This document shows positions 1-13,100 of a stretch of 64,000 bases of DNA, piece by piece. How positions within the stretch are numbered: the first letter of the stretch is position 1; each line of letters begins with the position of its first letter. Position numbers and translations under genes: made by a program. Origin of the DNA: Schistocephalus solidus (lineage: Eukaryota > Platyhelminthes > Cestoda > Diphyllobothriidea > Diphyllobothriidae). The stretch is from contig WEDG01001369.1 of assembly GCA_017591395.1 (NCBI GenBank), forward strand, positions 1 to 64,000. Reading direction: 5' to 3'. Under the pieces are notes generated by a model. The model worked only from the letters and a program-made list of their open reading frames with translations, was not told the DNA's origin and did no database searches.

Positions 1-260
1 AAACTGCCATATGAGATCCGTCTTAATAACCTTAAGCTCTATCATCTGAGTTGTAGACAGTTGCGCGGGGACTTGATACAAACCTTCCGTATCGTGCGTG
101 GCAAGCATTGCACCCTCCGACGTGATGACTTTTCCCAACTTGCCACTACGACTAATCTCCGAGGTTATCCATTTAGTTTACGGGTGCCACAAGGAAGATT
201 GAATGCGAGGAAGTATTTTTTCAAAAACCATGTCATGGATCCGTGGAATAATTTACCTTA
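1..260 (+). mobile_element. LINE (non-LTR) reverse transcriptase C-terminal remnant
   Basis: The plus strand reads open from the window edge to a stop near 260. The segment starting RGDLIQTFRIVRG and ending near MDPWNNLP looks like the conserved tail after the reverse transcriptase of CR1/Jockey-like elements, where 'RRLRGDLI.TF.I..G' and 'R..FF..R....WN.LP' recur. The same family appears on the minus strand at 10795-11345. The piece is cut by the window start and decays after about 260, so it is a dead fragment. The exact clade is not determined. Confidence 0.6.
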
Positions 261-834
261 GGCGATTGTTATGTCCCAGTAACTTCTTTATATTGCTTCG
301 AATGCTTCCGATTTTTATGTAACAAATAGGGAGTTCAAAGGCATAAGCCTATTTTCCTCTAAAAGACTGAACTGAAATGACCTGAACCTTCGTTTGGAAC
401 AGACCAGTTGGTCGTACTTTTGTTTGCCTGTCTCAAGTTTTTCCATCTATTAGGGTCGGAATTTTTTGTTCAACTCTCCTGTGCTAGATTGAATTAAATA
501 CCTGAAAAACGACTCCAAGTGTCCCTCAGTCAGCGAATTCGACTGTAAATTGACGTATCAGAAATAATTTCGCTTCTTTATCCGTGAAAAATCAAAGAAA
601 TGTACCCCTGCTCTGTTTTGTCACTGTGAGATCCTGCACCAGTTAGTGTTCCTTCCACGCGTTTTTACCGAAAATATACGTTCAGTTTGGCTTTAGATAA
701 GCAAATATTAGTGAAAAATCGATTCATATACGATATGGAATTCTGTAATGACAAGAAACCCCGTTATCTACAGGTGTCATTGTTTTATTGGCTTTAAACC
801 AGGGAGGGTGATTTATAATTAATGGGTTCTAAGA

Positions 835-991
835 ATGGGACCAGTGATAGAGAAGTTAAGCAAACTTTCTAGAGAAGCTATTAACATCGAAGAGAGGCTG
901 GATATTTTTAAGGATCCTTTTATAGTTAAATACACCGAGATCTTATCCGAGCTCCAGTCTCTTAATGCAGAACTGGGAGGCAGGGCCGCAG
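835..991 (+). CDS. RMND5: RMND5 exon 1 (N-terminus)
   Basis: ATG at 835 follows an in-frame stop (TAA 820-822), so this is taken as the first coding exon. It gives 52 codons ending ...LNAELGGRAA, then a split codon and a good donor (GCAG|GTTCGT at 992). The length suits the roughly 45-residue N-terminal stretch of human RMND5A, but sequence similarity here is weak. The split G joins AC at 5477 to make Asp. Confidence 0.6.
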
Positions 992-3900
992 GTTCGTATA
1001 TTTTTATTAACATTTCCTGTCAATTTCCGGTATTCTGTTCTTCAGTAAATTTTTCACTTTTAATTTGTACGCCAAATTTGATGCAATAATGGTAGGCGAT
1101 TTTTGATCGTACCGAAGCTGTCTTATTAATGATCGCGATTAAATTAATCCGGGATTAGCTGGCAAGCCTATGTGGCTTCTCAAAAATCGTCCCGTTCACC
1201 GCAAACAAACCAAAAGAAAATTAACTGATACATGATTTATTGGACGTTGGTTTTAATTTTATTTCACCAGCTGTCGTTAAAAGGGCGTTGAAAATAGGGT
1301 AATAAAGTATTGGGAACGGTCACGGTCTTGGCTCAATAAGAACGCTAATGCTCACTTACCAGATGCTTCTATTTCGTATCCTCTGTATATGCTACCTAGA
1401 ACGCTGTATCATGACTTCGCACACTAATCACCTTCCTAGAATCCTGTCAAATGTTCCGAATTCCATATACGTTTGCTTTGATCAATTATCATCGGGCCAG
1501 CACATTTTTAGGAGGACGAGGCTGAAGTTAAAAACATAATCAGTAATATTCGTCTTTTCAAAAAAAATGGGATGTGCAAATAGACTGGAGGCGGTAGTAA
1601 AAGGGTCAGGCGATAGTGAGTATTAGGTGAAACTGTTCAAAAGAGGAAATGCAGATGACATGGAGCTGTCAGGAGGTTCTTTTGTGCGCACAAGACCGGC
1701 GTCCTCAACCAGATGCAATAGTTTATATAGTTGTTTGCAGACGATGACCTAGTGACTTGAGATAGTTTTGTTGGAACCTTATAAATTACACGAGAGGCTT
1801 CGTTGGCATCCACACGTTGCCCGGAATCAACAGTATGTGCGAGAATAGCCCCGCTTATTCCCTCAACTTCGTCTTCTCTCAGCCATGCCGGGAGGTGTTA
1901 TTTTATTCATTAGACTCATGCAACCAATATAACTGGCTCAGCGGGAGCGAATAAATGAGTAAGTGCAGTTAGAAGTGGTCTGAGGTGGTAAGCTGTCCTT
2001 ATATTTGTGTAAAACAACCTTAATCGAGAATAATATCCGAACTCACTGCTTGGGCGGTTCGTAAAACGGCTTGGTCAAGGCGTCTTGAAGGGGGACCTTG
2101 GGGAATAGAATTTTCTTTTTGACAGTGTGGTAGGTTTTATATGGTCTATGGGTAATATTCTTCGTAATCTATCAGGATAGCCGTTTTCGCGAAGCAGATC
2201 CTGCGTCTTTGTAAGCTATTCGATATTGTCTGTCGAGCAGTTTTATCTAGCCCTTTGCGCCAAACAGTAGACTAGGCTGCGTTTCGGTTGAAGGGGTTCG
2301 AAACTGTCGAAAATCGTATATTCTCCAGACCAGGTTTTCTTTCGATAAACCCTCATTCGGATGCTTCCTTCAGGTCTTCGGCTTAGAAGAGCGTCTAAAA
2401 AATAGAGTGAACCTGCCGTTTCCACCTCCAACATGAACTTTCTGGACGGATGTACTTGATTTACTACAGATTAGAGAGCAGCTACGTCGGTTTTTGTTGT
2501 GGCGTTTACAAAGATTGGATCAACGTAGCGTCCAATTTTTCTTAGCTTATTGAGCTGATTGCTTAATGGAAAATTTTCCAGTTTGCCCGTGAAGAAATCG
2601 GTTAGATGTCCAATAGGCGAGCCCATAACAATGCCGTATATTTGTCAGTATAGTTGGTTGTCAAAAGTTAGCAGCAAATTTAGTGTGCATATTAGTAATA
2701 ATTCCTTTAGCGCATTCGTCAGTATTAATATGTCCTGCTGATTTGTCAATAGGAATCCGAAGATATAGTCGAATACCTCAGTAGCAGGGACGTTTGTAAG
2801 GAGTGATGTGACATCCAACGAGAACATTATTCTGTCATTTATGTTTGTCATTGACATCGTCAATGAATTCGAAGGTATCTAGATGGCTACGTGGTGCTAG
2901 CTGATGCTGTACGGACTTGAATTTTTCTGCTGTCCGCTTCGCTGTCGCAGGATAGGAAGAGTTTCGCACCTCCGACATCGGACAAACTGGCAGACGTTCC
3001 TTGTGAATCTCCGGTACTTTACAATCGAGGGGTGTGTACCTACTGGTTGGGGGCGTCCGAGGTTGCAGTCGCTTATGGAACCTCCCGTATAGTCTTCTGA
3101 TCACATGTTTTAAATGTTAATGTATATGTACCCACACGGCGAAAGTATATCAAAAGCATACGTATGCTCGCCAACGGGTATTCTGCATCCTCTGATTGGA
3201 ATTGCCGCAACTTTAAACCAAGAACGAAATTCTTTGTGATACTGAGCTTAGGGTTGATGGGGTCAGGTGCACGAGGTAAGGTTGGCTTCGGTCTTACGTG
3301 TTTTAATAGTCTCCAATGAGACATCACACAGTTAACTGAGAGGATGCACCGCATCGTGTTTTTTGCCTGTGGCAACAAACTTGTCTCCAAACGTGCTTTC
3401 GTCATTTTACCGAAGGAAAATTGGGCGATTTCTTTCATTAGTATGTATAACTCAGCACTACCCCCATATTTAACTACCCACCTCTCGGTCACTGAAGAAT
3501 CCACCGGTCCAGTACTTAATTGGCCGGTTAAATTTCACGCACGCATCCGGTTATGTGGCTCTTGCACTTTGAGCCTGTTCGTATAGCAAATCGCCGCACA
3601 CCCGTCGATGCCCTCCACACTAGACTTCTAGTGATGTGCGACCCCATATCGTTCGAAGATTCATACCCAAATTATAACTGTCTTAGTGGTTGCCTATTTC
3701 TTTTTGTTTACGCCACGGGACTTGTTTTTACTATGATCGTATATTGGTTGACAGATGCTCACCGATCGGTTACAGGACTCAGTAGTCCCGTTCTGCCTTG
3801 GAGCTCTCTCGAGCCCCACCAGCAGCCGCACAGCGGTTAGTTGTATAGACATTACCGACAAAGACAAGGGAGATTAGAACGCCTTCTTCTGACTTGAACC

Positions 3901-6900
3901 CTGTTGATCAGATTTCCAACGCTGTAATCATTTAGCTCGTTATTTGGCCGGTTTCGATCAGGAATATTAACACTGTCTGACAGGCGTTCACCAATCATTT
4001 ACGGTACTCACTAGTCCGTTCTGCCTTGGGGCTGGGCGGGCTCGAGAGAGAGAGAGAGAGCCCAAGGCAGAAGGGACATGTTGCCCATTCAACCTCACTC
4101 ACTTAAAGACGCCTCGGTGTCCGATTAAAATTGACTGTGACCCACGGTCTCCAGAAGAGATAGCGAGGAAGGAGACAAAATCACGAAAACAAGAGCTTTA
4201 TTAGCATGCAATTTCGGCTTCTCACTCGAATCCACCATCAACAGAAGAGTTGGATAAAGCAGACTTGCTTGGTCAGTAAGAACCTTTTCGAAACATGCAC
4301 CTTATAATGCTTCCATATTTTATCCATGAACTGTTCGTGGGTGGTCGCGACATTGTGCTAGTTCGGTCGCTCTTCCTAATGGTCGTCTTCTCGACAGCAA
4401 AGGGTGAACTTTTGCCTTTAGGGAAGTGTGAGTTACTAGTTATCCCATAGTTGTCAGACGAACAGACTGGCGAACACCTATTCACCATTTCAGTGGTTGT
4501 TTGAGTACTTCAGACTAATTTGCTTCAGCGTATACGATATGGAGTCTGGTTAGCTGATCTAGTAGTCAACCGGCTAGAAGGTAGCATTGCTCTGGCCGCT
4601 CGATTACTGGTTCATTACGAGGTGAGGATCACCACACCTCATCGAAATCCTTAAACTCATGAGAAAGCTTTCGGCGAGTCTGCCCTTTGGATACATGAGC
4701 AGGCGTTAGGTGGTCTTGAGCTATCACGTGGGCGGTACTTTCACACCCCAGAACTCTCAATTCTGACTGCGTGACTGCTTATTCAGATAACATCGTATCC
4801 CGAATCGATGCTGGTCGCAGGGTTTTCGCAGTCCTTCAAGTGTCCATAAATCGTTCGTGATATCTCCATAGCCACGAAAATTCGCGTACGCCGTGCATCT
4901 GTGTGGTCACTCCCTCCATACGGTTCAGTACTGCGTTTTACTTGTGAAAAATGAACGAAAACTGGAGGGGTTTGACCGTCCTTACCCAAGAGCTGTCCTT
5001 CAAATGAAGTACGTCGACTTCGTCTCAAATAAGAAAATCCGCATTAGTTTCGACAATATGGCGGGGATACCGTACACCATACAAGAAGGATGGTTAAGAT
5101 GCTTTGAGTACGTTTTTTGTCGTCTACCTCATTAGGTAAATATTGCTGCTTTCGACCCGGCACCCTTCTCCATCTGGCAGCATTGGCTATGAAGTGAGCT
5201 CAAAACCTGATTTCAACACACTTCGCCGAGTGGTTATTAAATCTTTTATATTTGGCCTCGGTTATTGAAGGAACGGATGGGTCGTGCTCTCCCGATCGTC
5301 GGACGTGGAGAGGTACAATTCGCGAAAATTGAGACCAGCTAGATCAGGCATGATCCACTGGTATCCCATTTTCCCCAACAAGGAACGTCTTATCGCAAGA
5401 TGCGTTACGCCTTCTTCAGAATTTAATGTTGAAATCCACGCTTTTTTAATATTTGGCTTTTGTTTGTGAACTTCAGACGAGGCTCTTCCAGAGAATGAAC
5501 GGAAAAGACTGCGAGTACTTCTTGACAGGGTAAAAGCCTTTTATGCAGATGCTATCAAAAAGCACCGCGAAGTCCACACAAGCATCTCCAAGTTTGGGGT
5601 TAGCGTGTCAAAGGTAGTTGCATCCTTTTGGTCCCCTTTCAAGTTGCCCAAAACACCTTTTCTAGACGTTCGTGGAGGACCTGTCCAATGTTGCCTCTTA
5701 CATCAATATGGGCTCTATCAGGAGCATGAGCGACAGCAGTGTAGACCCAGCACCGGAATCTCTCCTCTACAAGAGTGCCGACAATATGAGCAGGGAGGAA
5801 CTCTTTGCGACCATTATTATCGAGGATCTTATCCGCAATGGTTACGGCCCTGTTGCTATCCAGCTTGCAAGAGTGAGTACTTCTTCAGAGCCCTTGATTC
5901 CCGTTAATGCCCCCACCCCCCAATTTCCGCTCTGCTGTAAACTTGAACTCTGCCAGATTATAATCTAGAAATGTTGTCCTTCAGATGTGTACATACGCCT
6001 CCCAAGTAGCTGTGTTAACTTGTAAGTTATAAGTTCTGTCAGCGGTTTTCTTACAATCATATGATTTCGCTGCCGCCTGACCGTTCTTCCCGGCGTCTTT
6101 GCCGCTAGACAGTAGTCCTCTACGCCTCGCGCTTCTTAACAGCTCTAGAACCTTCTTAATTTTTATTCTTTACAGGAGCTACTATTCGTTTTTTTCTTTC
6201 TTTGCCTGTAAACGCAACAATACTCTCTTCGACAGGAGGTGGGTCTATCCGAGGAGGACATAGGCTTCAAGCATTTTTGTGAAATCGGTGAAATGGTGGC
6301 GGCCCTACGGTTTGGGAAGCTTGAACCTGCCAAATCGTAAGCCCCCGTCCTTTGCTTTCACATATTTATGCTTTGTTTACCATTTGGTTACCTTAATTGA
6401 CCTTGTCTTTTTATATATTTGTTTTTGTGGGGAATGTAGAAAGGCGCATCTCCTGTTTCTTTGATTCACATCTTGCACATATTAGTATATTTTCACAACC
6501 ACCAACACGGTTGACCGCATACACGTAACTTCATATAGAAGTGCATGTTGGTTACATAGGGGTATTTTCAAGGGTGAGCATTCGATAGATGTGGCTGCGC
6601 AACACTTTATAAACTAACCTGGAGTTTTTCTTTGGTACTTAAATCGCGTTTTATCACACTTGTTGCAGGGTTTCATGCGGTTCACCGACCAGCTATCAGT
6701 GCTCGCATAGCAAAACACGAGAATAGGATCCTCCCTCTATCTTAGGGGAGATAAGGGTTTGACTGAATGTTTGGGTTGGGGCCAGTGTTAAGATTGGGGT
6801 CAGAACATGGGAATATTTACCGATCGCACCCTTACTATTAATATTCTCGTGGCCAAAGGTGGTGCTTTGGACGACTTAATGTTCAATGATTTAATAAACC

Positions 6901-9900
6901 GGATTAGAACCCGGGGTCATACAGACCTGGGATGAAGACATATAATCAGTCAGAAGTACCATCCCAGCCTCTCTGGTCTTTGTCGTAACTCCTTCTCTGC
7001 ATGTTCATGCTGAAAAGGGTGCCACCAAAGACTAGGACACTGGAATGGTCATGTCGGGATTATCCAGCCGCACCCACGAATGTCAATCGACGATGGCTGT
7101 TTTGGCACCAACGTCCGCGACTCTCACCGACCTGGTCTAATCGCTAGCGAGTGACATAACTAGTTTGACCTTAAGTTAGGCGAGGCATGGAAAGGAAGCA
7201 CCGAAAGACCCTAGGGTTGCACCTTCGTCTGTCTACGAACCATGCGCGCGTATGTGTTCCGAGATGTACGGTGAATTTTTTTGACACCATTTGCATTTAG
7301 ACCTTACAATTCACCATTTTGTCTTCACCGCCTTTAACTGACCTTAGCATTGATGGTTCGTGCGATTGGTTGTATACGCCCCATGTAACCAGACCTCGAT
7401 TTCCTGACCTGATTTTCTGCTCGGCAAGTCGAACAGATTGCCCACTGCTAAACCGGTTTCCATAGACTAGATTTGAATGATAGACGAATAAATCGCATTG
7501 AAAGTTTCTGAGAGCCTTTCAACCTAAGCATATGCATTGAATACGAAGGAAACCTTTCATTACCCCCTCACTCAACAGCAAGCTGAAAAGACTCGTGTTT
7601 TCACAGAGGCTACCAAGAAGGACAATCGTGTCTCAGTGTCCTGTGGGTAAGGCTGCATTGTGCTTGTGGCAAATGCTCGTCCTCTCTCCTCCAGCCTATT
7701 ATTGTTGTTGATTTTGTAATTTTTTGCTCACGCGCCTTCCATTTCCCACCTTCACCTCCGTCGCTTCAGGTGGCTTGCGAAGCACTGCGACAGCCTAGGA
7801 GTCAAGGCTCGTCAGCTGGAGTATGTCCTCGCGAAGCTAGACTTCCTGATGAGGGTTCAGCAGTGTGTGGACAAGCCAACCGCAGTGCTCGAGTATATGC
7901 GCAGCTTTGTGCCCCTATGCCAAGGAGTTCCCCTGCAGGTCTGTCTGTCCTTTACGCGGGCACACCCCTCCACACTTAAAAATGTACTGCATCCTTATTT
8001 TTAAACGAAATCTTTCCTCCCGGTGCTGGGCATCAGATCACATACCGCATCTCTCCGTAGACCGCAACCCAGCGGCAAATTTTCTCCCAAAGTGTAATCT
8101 CCTTAGCTCGTAACGTAGCCTTTCTGTTAATTCAGACATTCGCAGAGGTAGCTATTCCGTTGGAAACATGCTCCTTCGCGTCCTTGTTGGACTCGGTTTG
8201 AGGCATGCGAACCTGACTCGAAAATGTTGTTTTGGAACAGAGGCCTCTGAGCACGTGTTCGTGAAATACTTTCAGTCTAGTTTATCGGGGATTTGAACCA
8301 TAAGGTTCTTAGATGACTCCCAATCCCTCTCAAAGTCATTGATCAACCGGGAACGGTAACAGATCCTGAGAAATTTTCCTCAACCACTTTACCGCTTTGC
8401 GACGGCCGCCGTCTGCAAACTCACCCCTTAACTGTATAGAAAAGCGCGCTATCAGCGGCCAGGTGGTTACTAGAGAGCGTAACATACATCCAACCTCTTT
8501 GGCCACCCTCACAGCACTAGACATGCGGCCAGCAAAACGGCCAATAGCCACCGGACCACTCTGGCGTGCTTGTCCATGCGGCCTCATCGTGGGTTGGAGC
8601 GTTTTATGAGACATTCACGAAGTCCGGGTCCTCGCACGCTGTTCCATGCTACCAAGTCCGTCGATGTGCCGTTTGTCCTAAACCCACTGCTGGACTTTTA
8701 TTTCCTGCCGGTGGTCTCCATAAATTGCTGTCATGCACAGACGGTTTTCTGCAAAAAAGCAAGGAGTCTGGCGACGAGGTGGCTTTAACTACTGGCCGGA
8801 ACAGGGTGTGTGCGGTTGGGTTGGTGGGGTAGTGGCAAGGAGTGGAAGAAGACTAAGCGGCGGTCATCACTCATCTTGCTCCAGTGGCGTGACCACGTCA
8901 AGGCGACCGGAGGTGGCCGTGGGTACGGTGGTTGATGCAGCCAAACAGCTTGTCTACCCGTGCCACACGCGACACCACATGTGCCAGGCTACTACAGGAG
9001 TGGTTAAGATCGCATCAGGGAGCCTGCACTACCGTTTAGTTCAGTTTATTTAGGGAAGGATATGCTAACACCTCCGAACTCTATTGCTTACGAAAAGGTC
9101 GAATAAAATGCACTAAAATATAAAGAACAGTCACAAGGCGATTTGTCGCATAATTGCATGTGACAAGCGAGTAGCTGTCTGAAAACGTAAAAGAATAAAC
9201 ACTAGCTCATTACTTATCCCAACTACGAGGAGCCACAGGTGAGAGTTGGGTACCAGTTAGAGGCGGCCACAGGAGCATTCACCACCTGTACGAGACAAAT
9301 GGAGCGACCAAATGCTATCTGTGTGGTGCTACCCCTAACTAGTACTCCTACACCCCATTACTTATCGTACTATAACGTTGTTGTATTACTCGTGTATGTG
9401 GCTGGTAGCTTGATGTGTGCCGAGTTAGGTCTACATTGAATCCGCACATGAAGAGATAATAACATCAGCAGACAGAGCATTCCACGCTCCAGCCACTCTG
9501 TTACCGAAGCAAAATTAGTGTCCACCGATCCTAGCTTTCCCTGTGCGTAGTTTAAGTAGGTGCCTGCGCAAATTGGGCGTGATAGCCTGAGTCAAAAATC
9601 ACTGATGGAACCGACAAAGACAAGGGAGACCGGAATAGCCATTTCTGGCTTATTAGCCGTCATCAGCCAGTCATACCCAATCCCAGGTGTGGATCACCCG
9701 AGATTCGAACCCGCGACCTTTGGTCATTGAGTGTAACACTACCATTGAGCCACGGTCTCCCTTGTCTTTGTCGGTTCCATCTTATCAAAATATATCTCAA
9801 GTCGCTATGCGACTGCCCGCGAGGGCTCTAAAGTGAGCTCCAAGGCACAGCGGAACATAAGTTTTCCTTAACCAGATCGGTGAACACCACACATTCATAG

Positions 9901-10098
9901 TCCATATTCCCGATCACAACCGACAAAGCAACGGGCCCGTGGCTCAATGGTAGAGTGTTACACTCAATGACCAAAGGTCGCGGGTTCGAATCTCGGGTGA
10001 TCCACACCTGGGATTGGGTATGACTGGCTGATGACGGCTAATAAGCCAGAAATGGCCATTCCGGTCTCCCTTTGTCTTTGTCGGTTTCCATCTTATCA

Positions 10099-10135
<37 letters not shown>

Positions 10136-13100
10136 ATATATATATATAGTGAGGTGTGGCTCACCGATCTGCTTGAGGAACATGCATGTTGCGTTGTGCC
10201 ATGGAGCTACATAAGAGCCCTCGCAGGCGGTCGCGTAGCGACGTGAAGCATATAATTTTTAAGTAGAACCGACAAAGATAAGGGAGACCGGAATGGCCAT
10301 TTCTGGCTTATTAGCCGTCATCAGCCAGTAATACCCAATCCCAAGTGTGGACCACCTGGGATTCGAACCCGTGACCTTTGGTAATTGAGTCGAACGCTCT
10401 ACCATTGAGCCACGGGCTCGTTGTTTTGTCGGTTGCGATCGGGAATATGATGATAGTGTGTGGCTCACCGATCTGCTTGAGGAACATGCATGTTCCGTTG
10501 TGCCCTGGATTTCACATTAGAGCCCTCGCAGGCTGTCGCATAGCGACGTGAAGCATATGATTTTTAAGTGGAACCGACAAAGACAAGGGAGACCGGAATG
10601 GCCATTTGTGACTTATTAGCCGTCATCAGCCATTCATATCCAATCTCAGTCAATATGAGTATTAGAAGAAGATGATGATGATGATGATGATGATGGGGTG
10701 ATGGGAGGATGGGGATGATGATGGTAGTGGTGGTGATGAATTTATTTGGGAATCCGAAACGTCGGGCTAATACAGCTCTTGTTCCAGAAATCATGTCTCT
10801 TCCCTTCTCAGCCGCCCTTAGGAAAGGAAAAGAGGTTGAGGGTCGACGGTCTGTTTGCATAGGACAGTGATACTAGCTCTTTGAATATTCTTGTCTCCCG
10901 CCTCTGAACATTCTCTTAGATGGGGCATTCCTTGACGGTCTAAGGTTTCCGGTAAAACGTATTCCAGATGCAGTTGCAGAGGATTCCAAATATTTTGGAG
11001 TTCTCTTTGTCAAACTTCGTAAATGCTCTTTTAATGAGTTCCAATATAGACATGGCTGACTTGACCAATTCATCTCATTTCATTGTTAGTTTGAGTGAAG
11101 ATGTACTCCACACGCCCTAGTTCTTCTGACTGTCACCGGGTTGCAAGGATGTACCGTTTCGAGAGTAAATCCTCGAGTTAGATACTCCAGCCGCCGATTC
11201 GAAGAAACTTCTTCAAGGGCCTAACTCGGTGCTTCAATTAGTCCTCGATCTGGTTCAAGTCTGTTTGCAGGTGGTCGATGTACGCCGCATTATGAACAAG
11301 CGTCCACAATTTATCTCGTCAGCGAGCAGGATGACATCACAGTCTAGGTCCCCTAATGCAGTCATCAATGAAAACAACGGATAACGTGGTTATGGTTATT
11401 TCTCCAAGCTGTGCGCTTCAATAATACAATAAAGCCGCCCATACCACAAATTAAGTGACCACCCGCCTTTCACCCCATCAACACCAATTTGTCACTAATG
11501 GATGGCTTTTTGTACTCGAATGCCTGAGCAATCGCTACGTTATTAAGATTCTTAAGAGCAGGTTTCTCCTGCAATATCGCCCCTGAGTTTCAGCAATGTA
11601 CCTTTAAATTTTCTGATAACGGGAGATTTTCCTAAATTCATTCACCGCTCCGGTTACAATAAATCTTTAAGTGACCCGAAATCGCCTCAACTTCGCCAAC
11701 ACAGGACCAACCTGGAATTCTTTTTGCATACTAATGCAATAAAGTGGCACTTTTTGACAGTATGTGCACTTACTCAAGCAGGATCACGCTTTAACCAGCG
11801 TTTGGCGCCATAGTTTTTTGTTTTCCATTCAATTTCCCGGACTTAGGCAGCTTGCATGATATAACGAAGTACTTGAAACCAGCGATGCTGTGCAGGCCTG
11901 TTTCATCAACTTGCGAGGCATCCAACTCATTCAGTATTCAAAACCTATCATGTTTCAATGGAAACACAGGGTCAAGGCGATGGGAGATGAGTAGGGACGC
12001 ACTGGTGGGCACGTAAACTAGAAATAAACAGCCGGGATGCGGCATCGAGGTGTGATATTATAAACGCTTCGTTAAGAAGGAATCATGGCGACCTAGTTCA
12101 CAGTCCATCGGATGACGAAAATGCCCCCATCAGTCGATAATCCCCGAAACCCTGTACTGACAGCATGCGCTTCAGAGTGCATGTTGAGTAGGTACCATAA
12201 ATCGATGCGAACCAATGGCTTAAATCCGTAAGTGTTTCCCCAGAGAAGAGTTGCTTAAGGTGGTGGCAGTATTCGTGATCATGCAGCACGATTAATTCGC
12301 ACGCCCTCATCGTGTGTTATTCTCACTGAAACACTTCCAAACTGAAAAATGTCGATTTGTGTTCACTTCGAAGAGTTACTAACATATATATTAATTCCGT
12401 AAAAGTGGGTGCTCTTTTTGATCTTCCAACTTGCACCTCGAACTTCTTTGACGGATCGCAATCTACTTGGTAGACATAATCTTTGGCTACAATTCCTCTT
12501 TTTGTTTCATGCTACTACCAGGGCTCTCCTACTCTTCAAGGAATAGTGCAGTATGCCCTGAGCATCTGACGCGTTTCCCTAGCGAAGCCGGAAGACTGCC
12601 GAACATTGGTAAACATAAAATCTCACAATCTGGTTGGAAAAGCCTACAGTAATAGTTTGACTTCCGTGAGGGAAAAGAGAGTACTGTGGATGCTACGAAA
12701 ATCTACTTCACGCACAAGTCACCGGTGACGTGCCTACACTGTGGGACATACGGTCAACGACGCTGCCAATCGCAACATTCGAATGGCCGCCTTTCATCTC
12801 GTGCAACAACCGCAATTTTTTGATCCCATTGGACCCTGCACCGTATGGTTGCTTTAGAGTTTCAATTTTTCCTTTTTAATGTTACAGACTTTGAGCACGT
12901 CATGGGCAGCCTAGTTTTTTTGGGCCACAGTCTGAAGGGTACTCCCTACGCCGATCTGGCTCTCGACATCCCGTCCTGCTCCGCAAACTCAGACCGCCAC
13001 CACTCTGCGAGCAGCGGAGAAACTCAACAACGGGAGGGGAACGAGGAGCGGTCATCTGCCATGTCGGACCCCAGCGCTGGCGGGGTGGCACTACCCCTGC

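Noticed and set aside
9960..10030. A functional tRNA gene
   Set aside because: A and B boxes are present, but the acceptor stem does not close and the same body and tail follow in every copy, so it is a SINE head.
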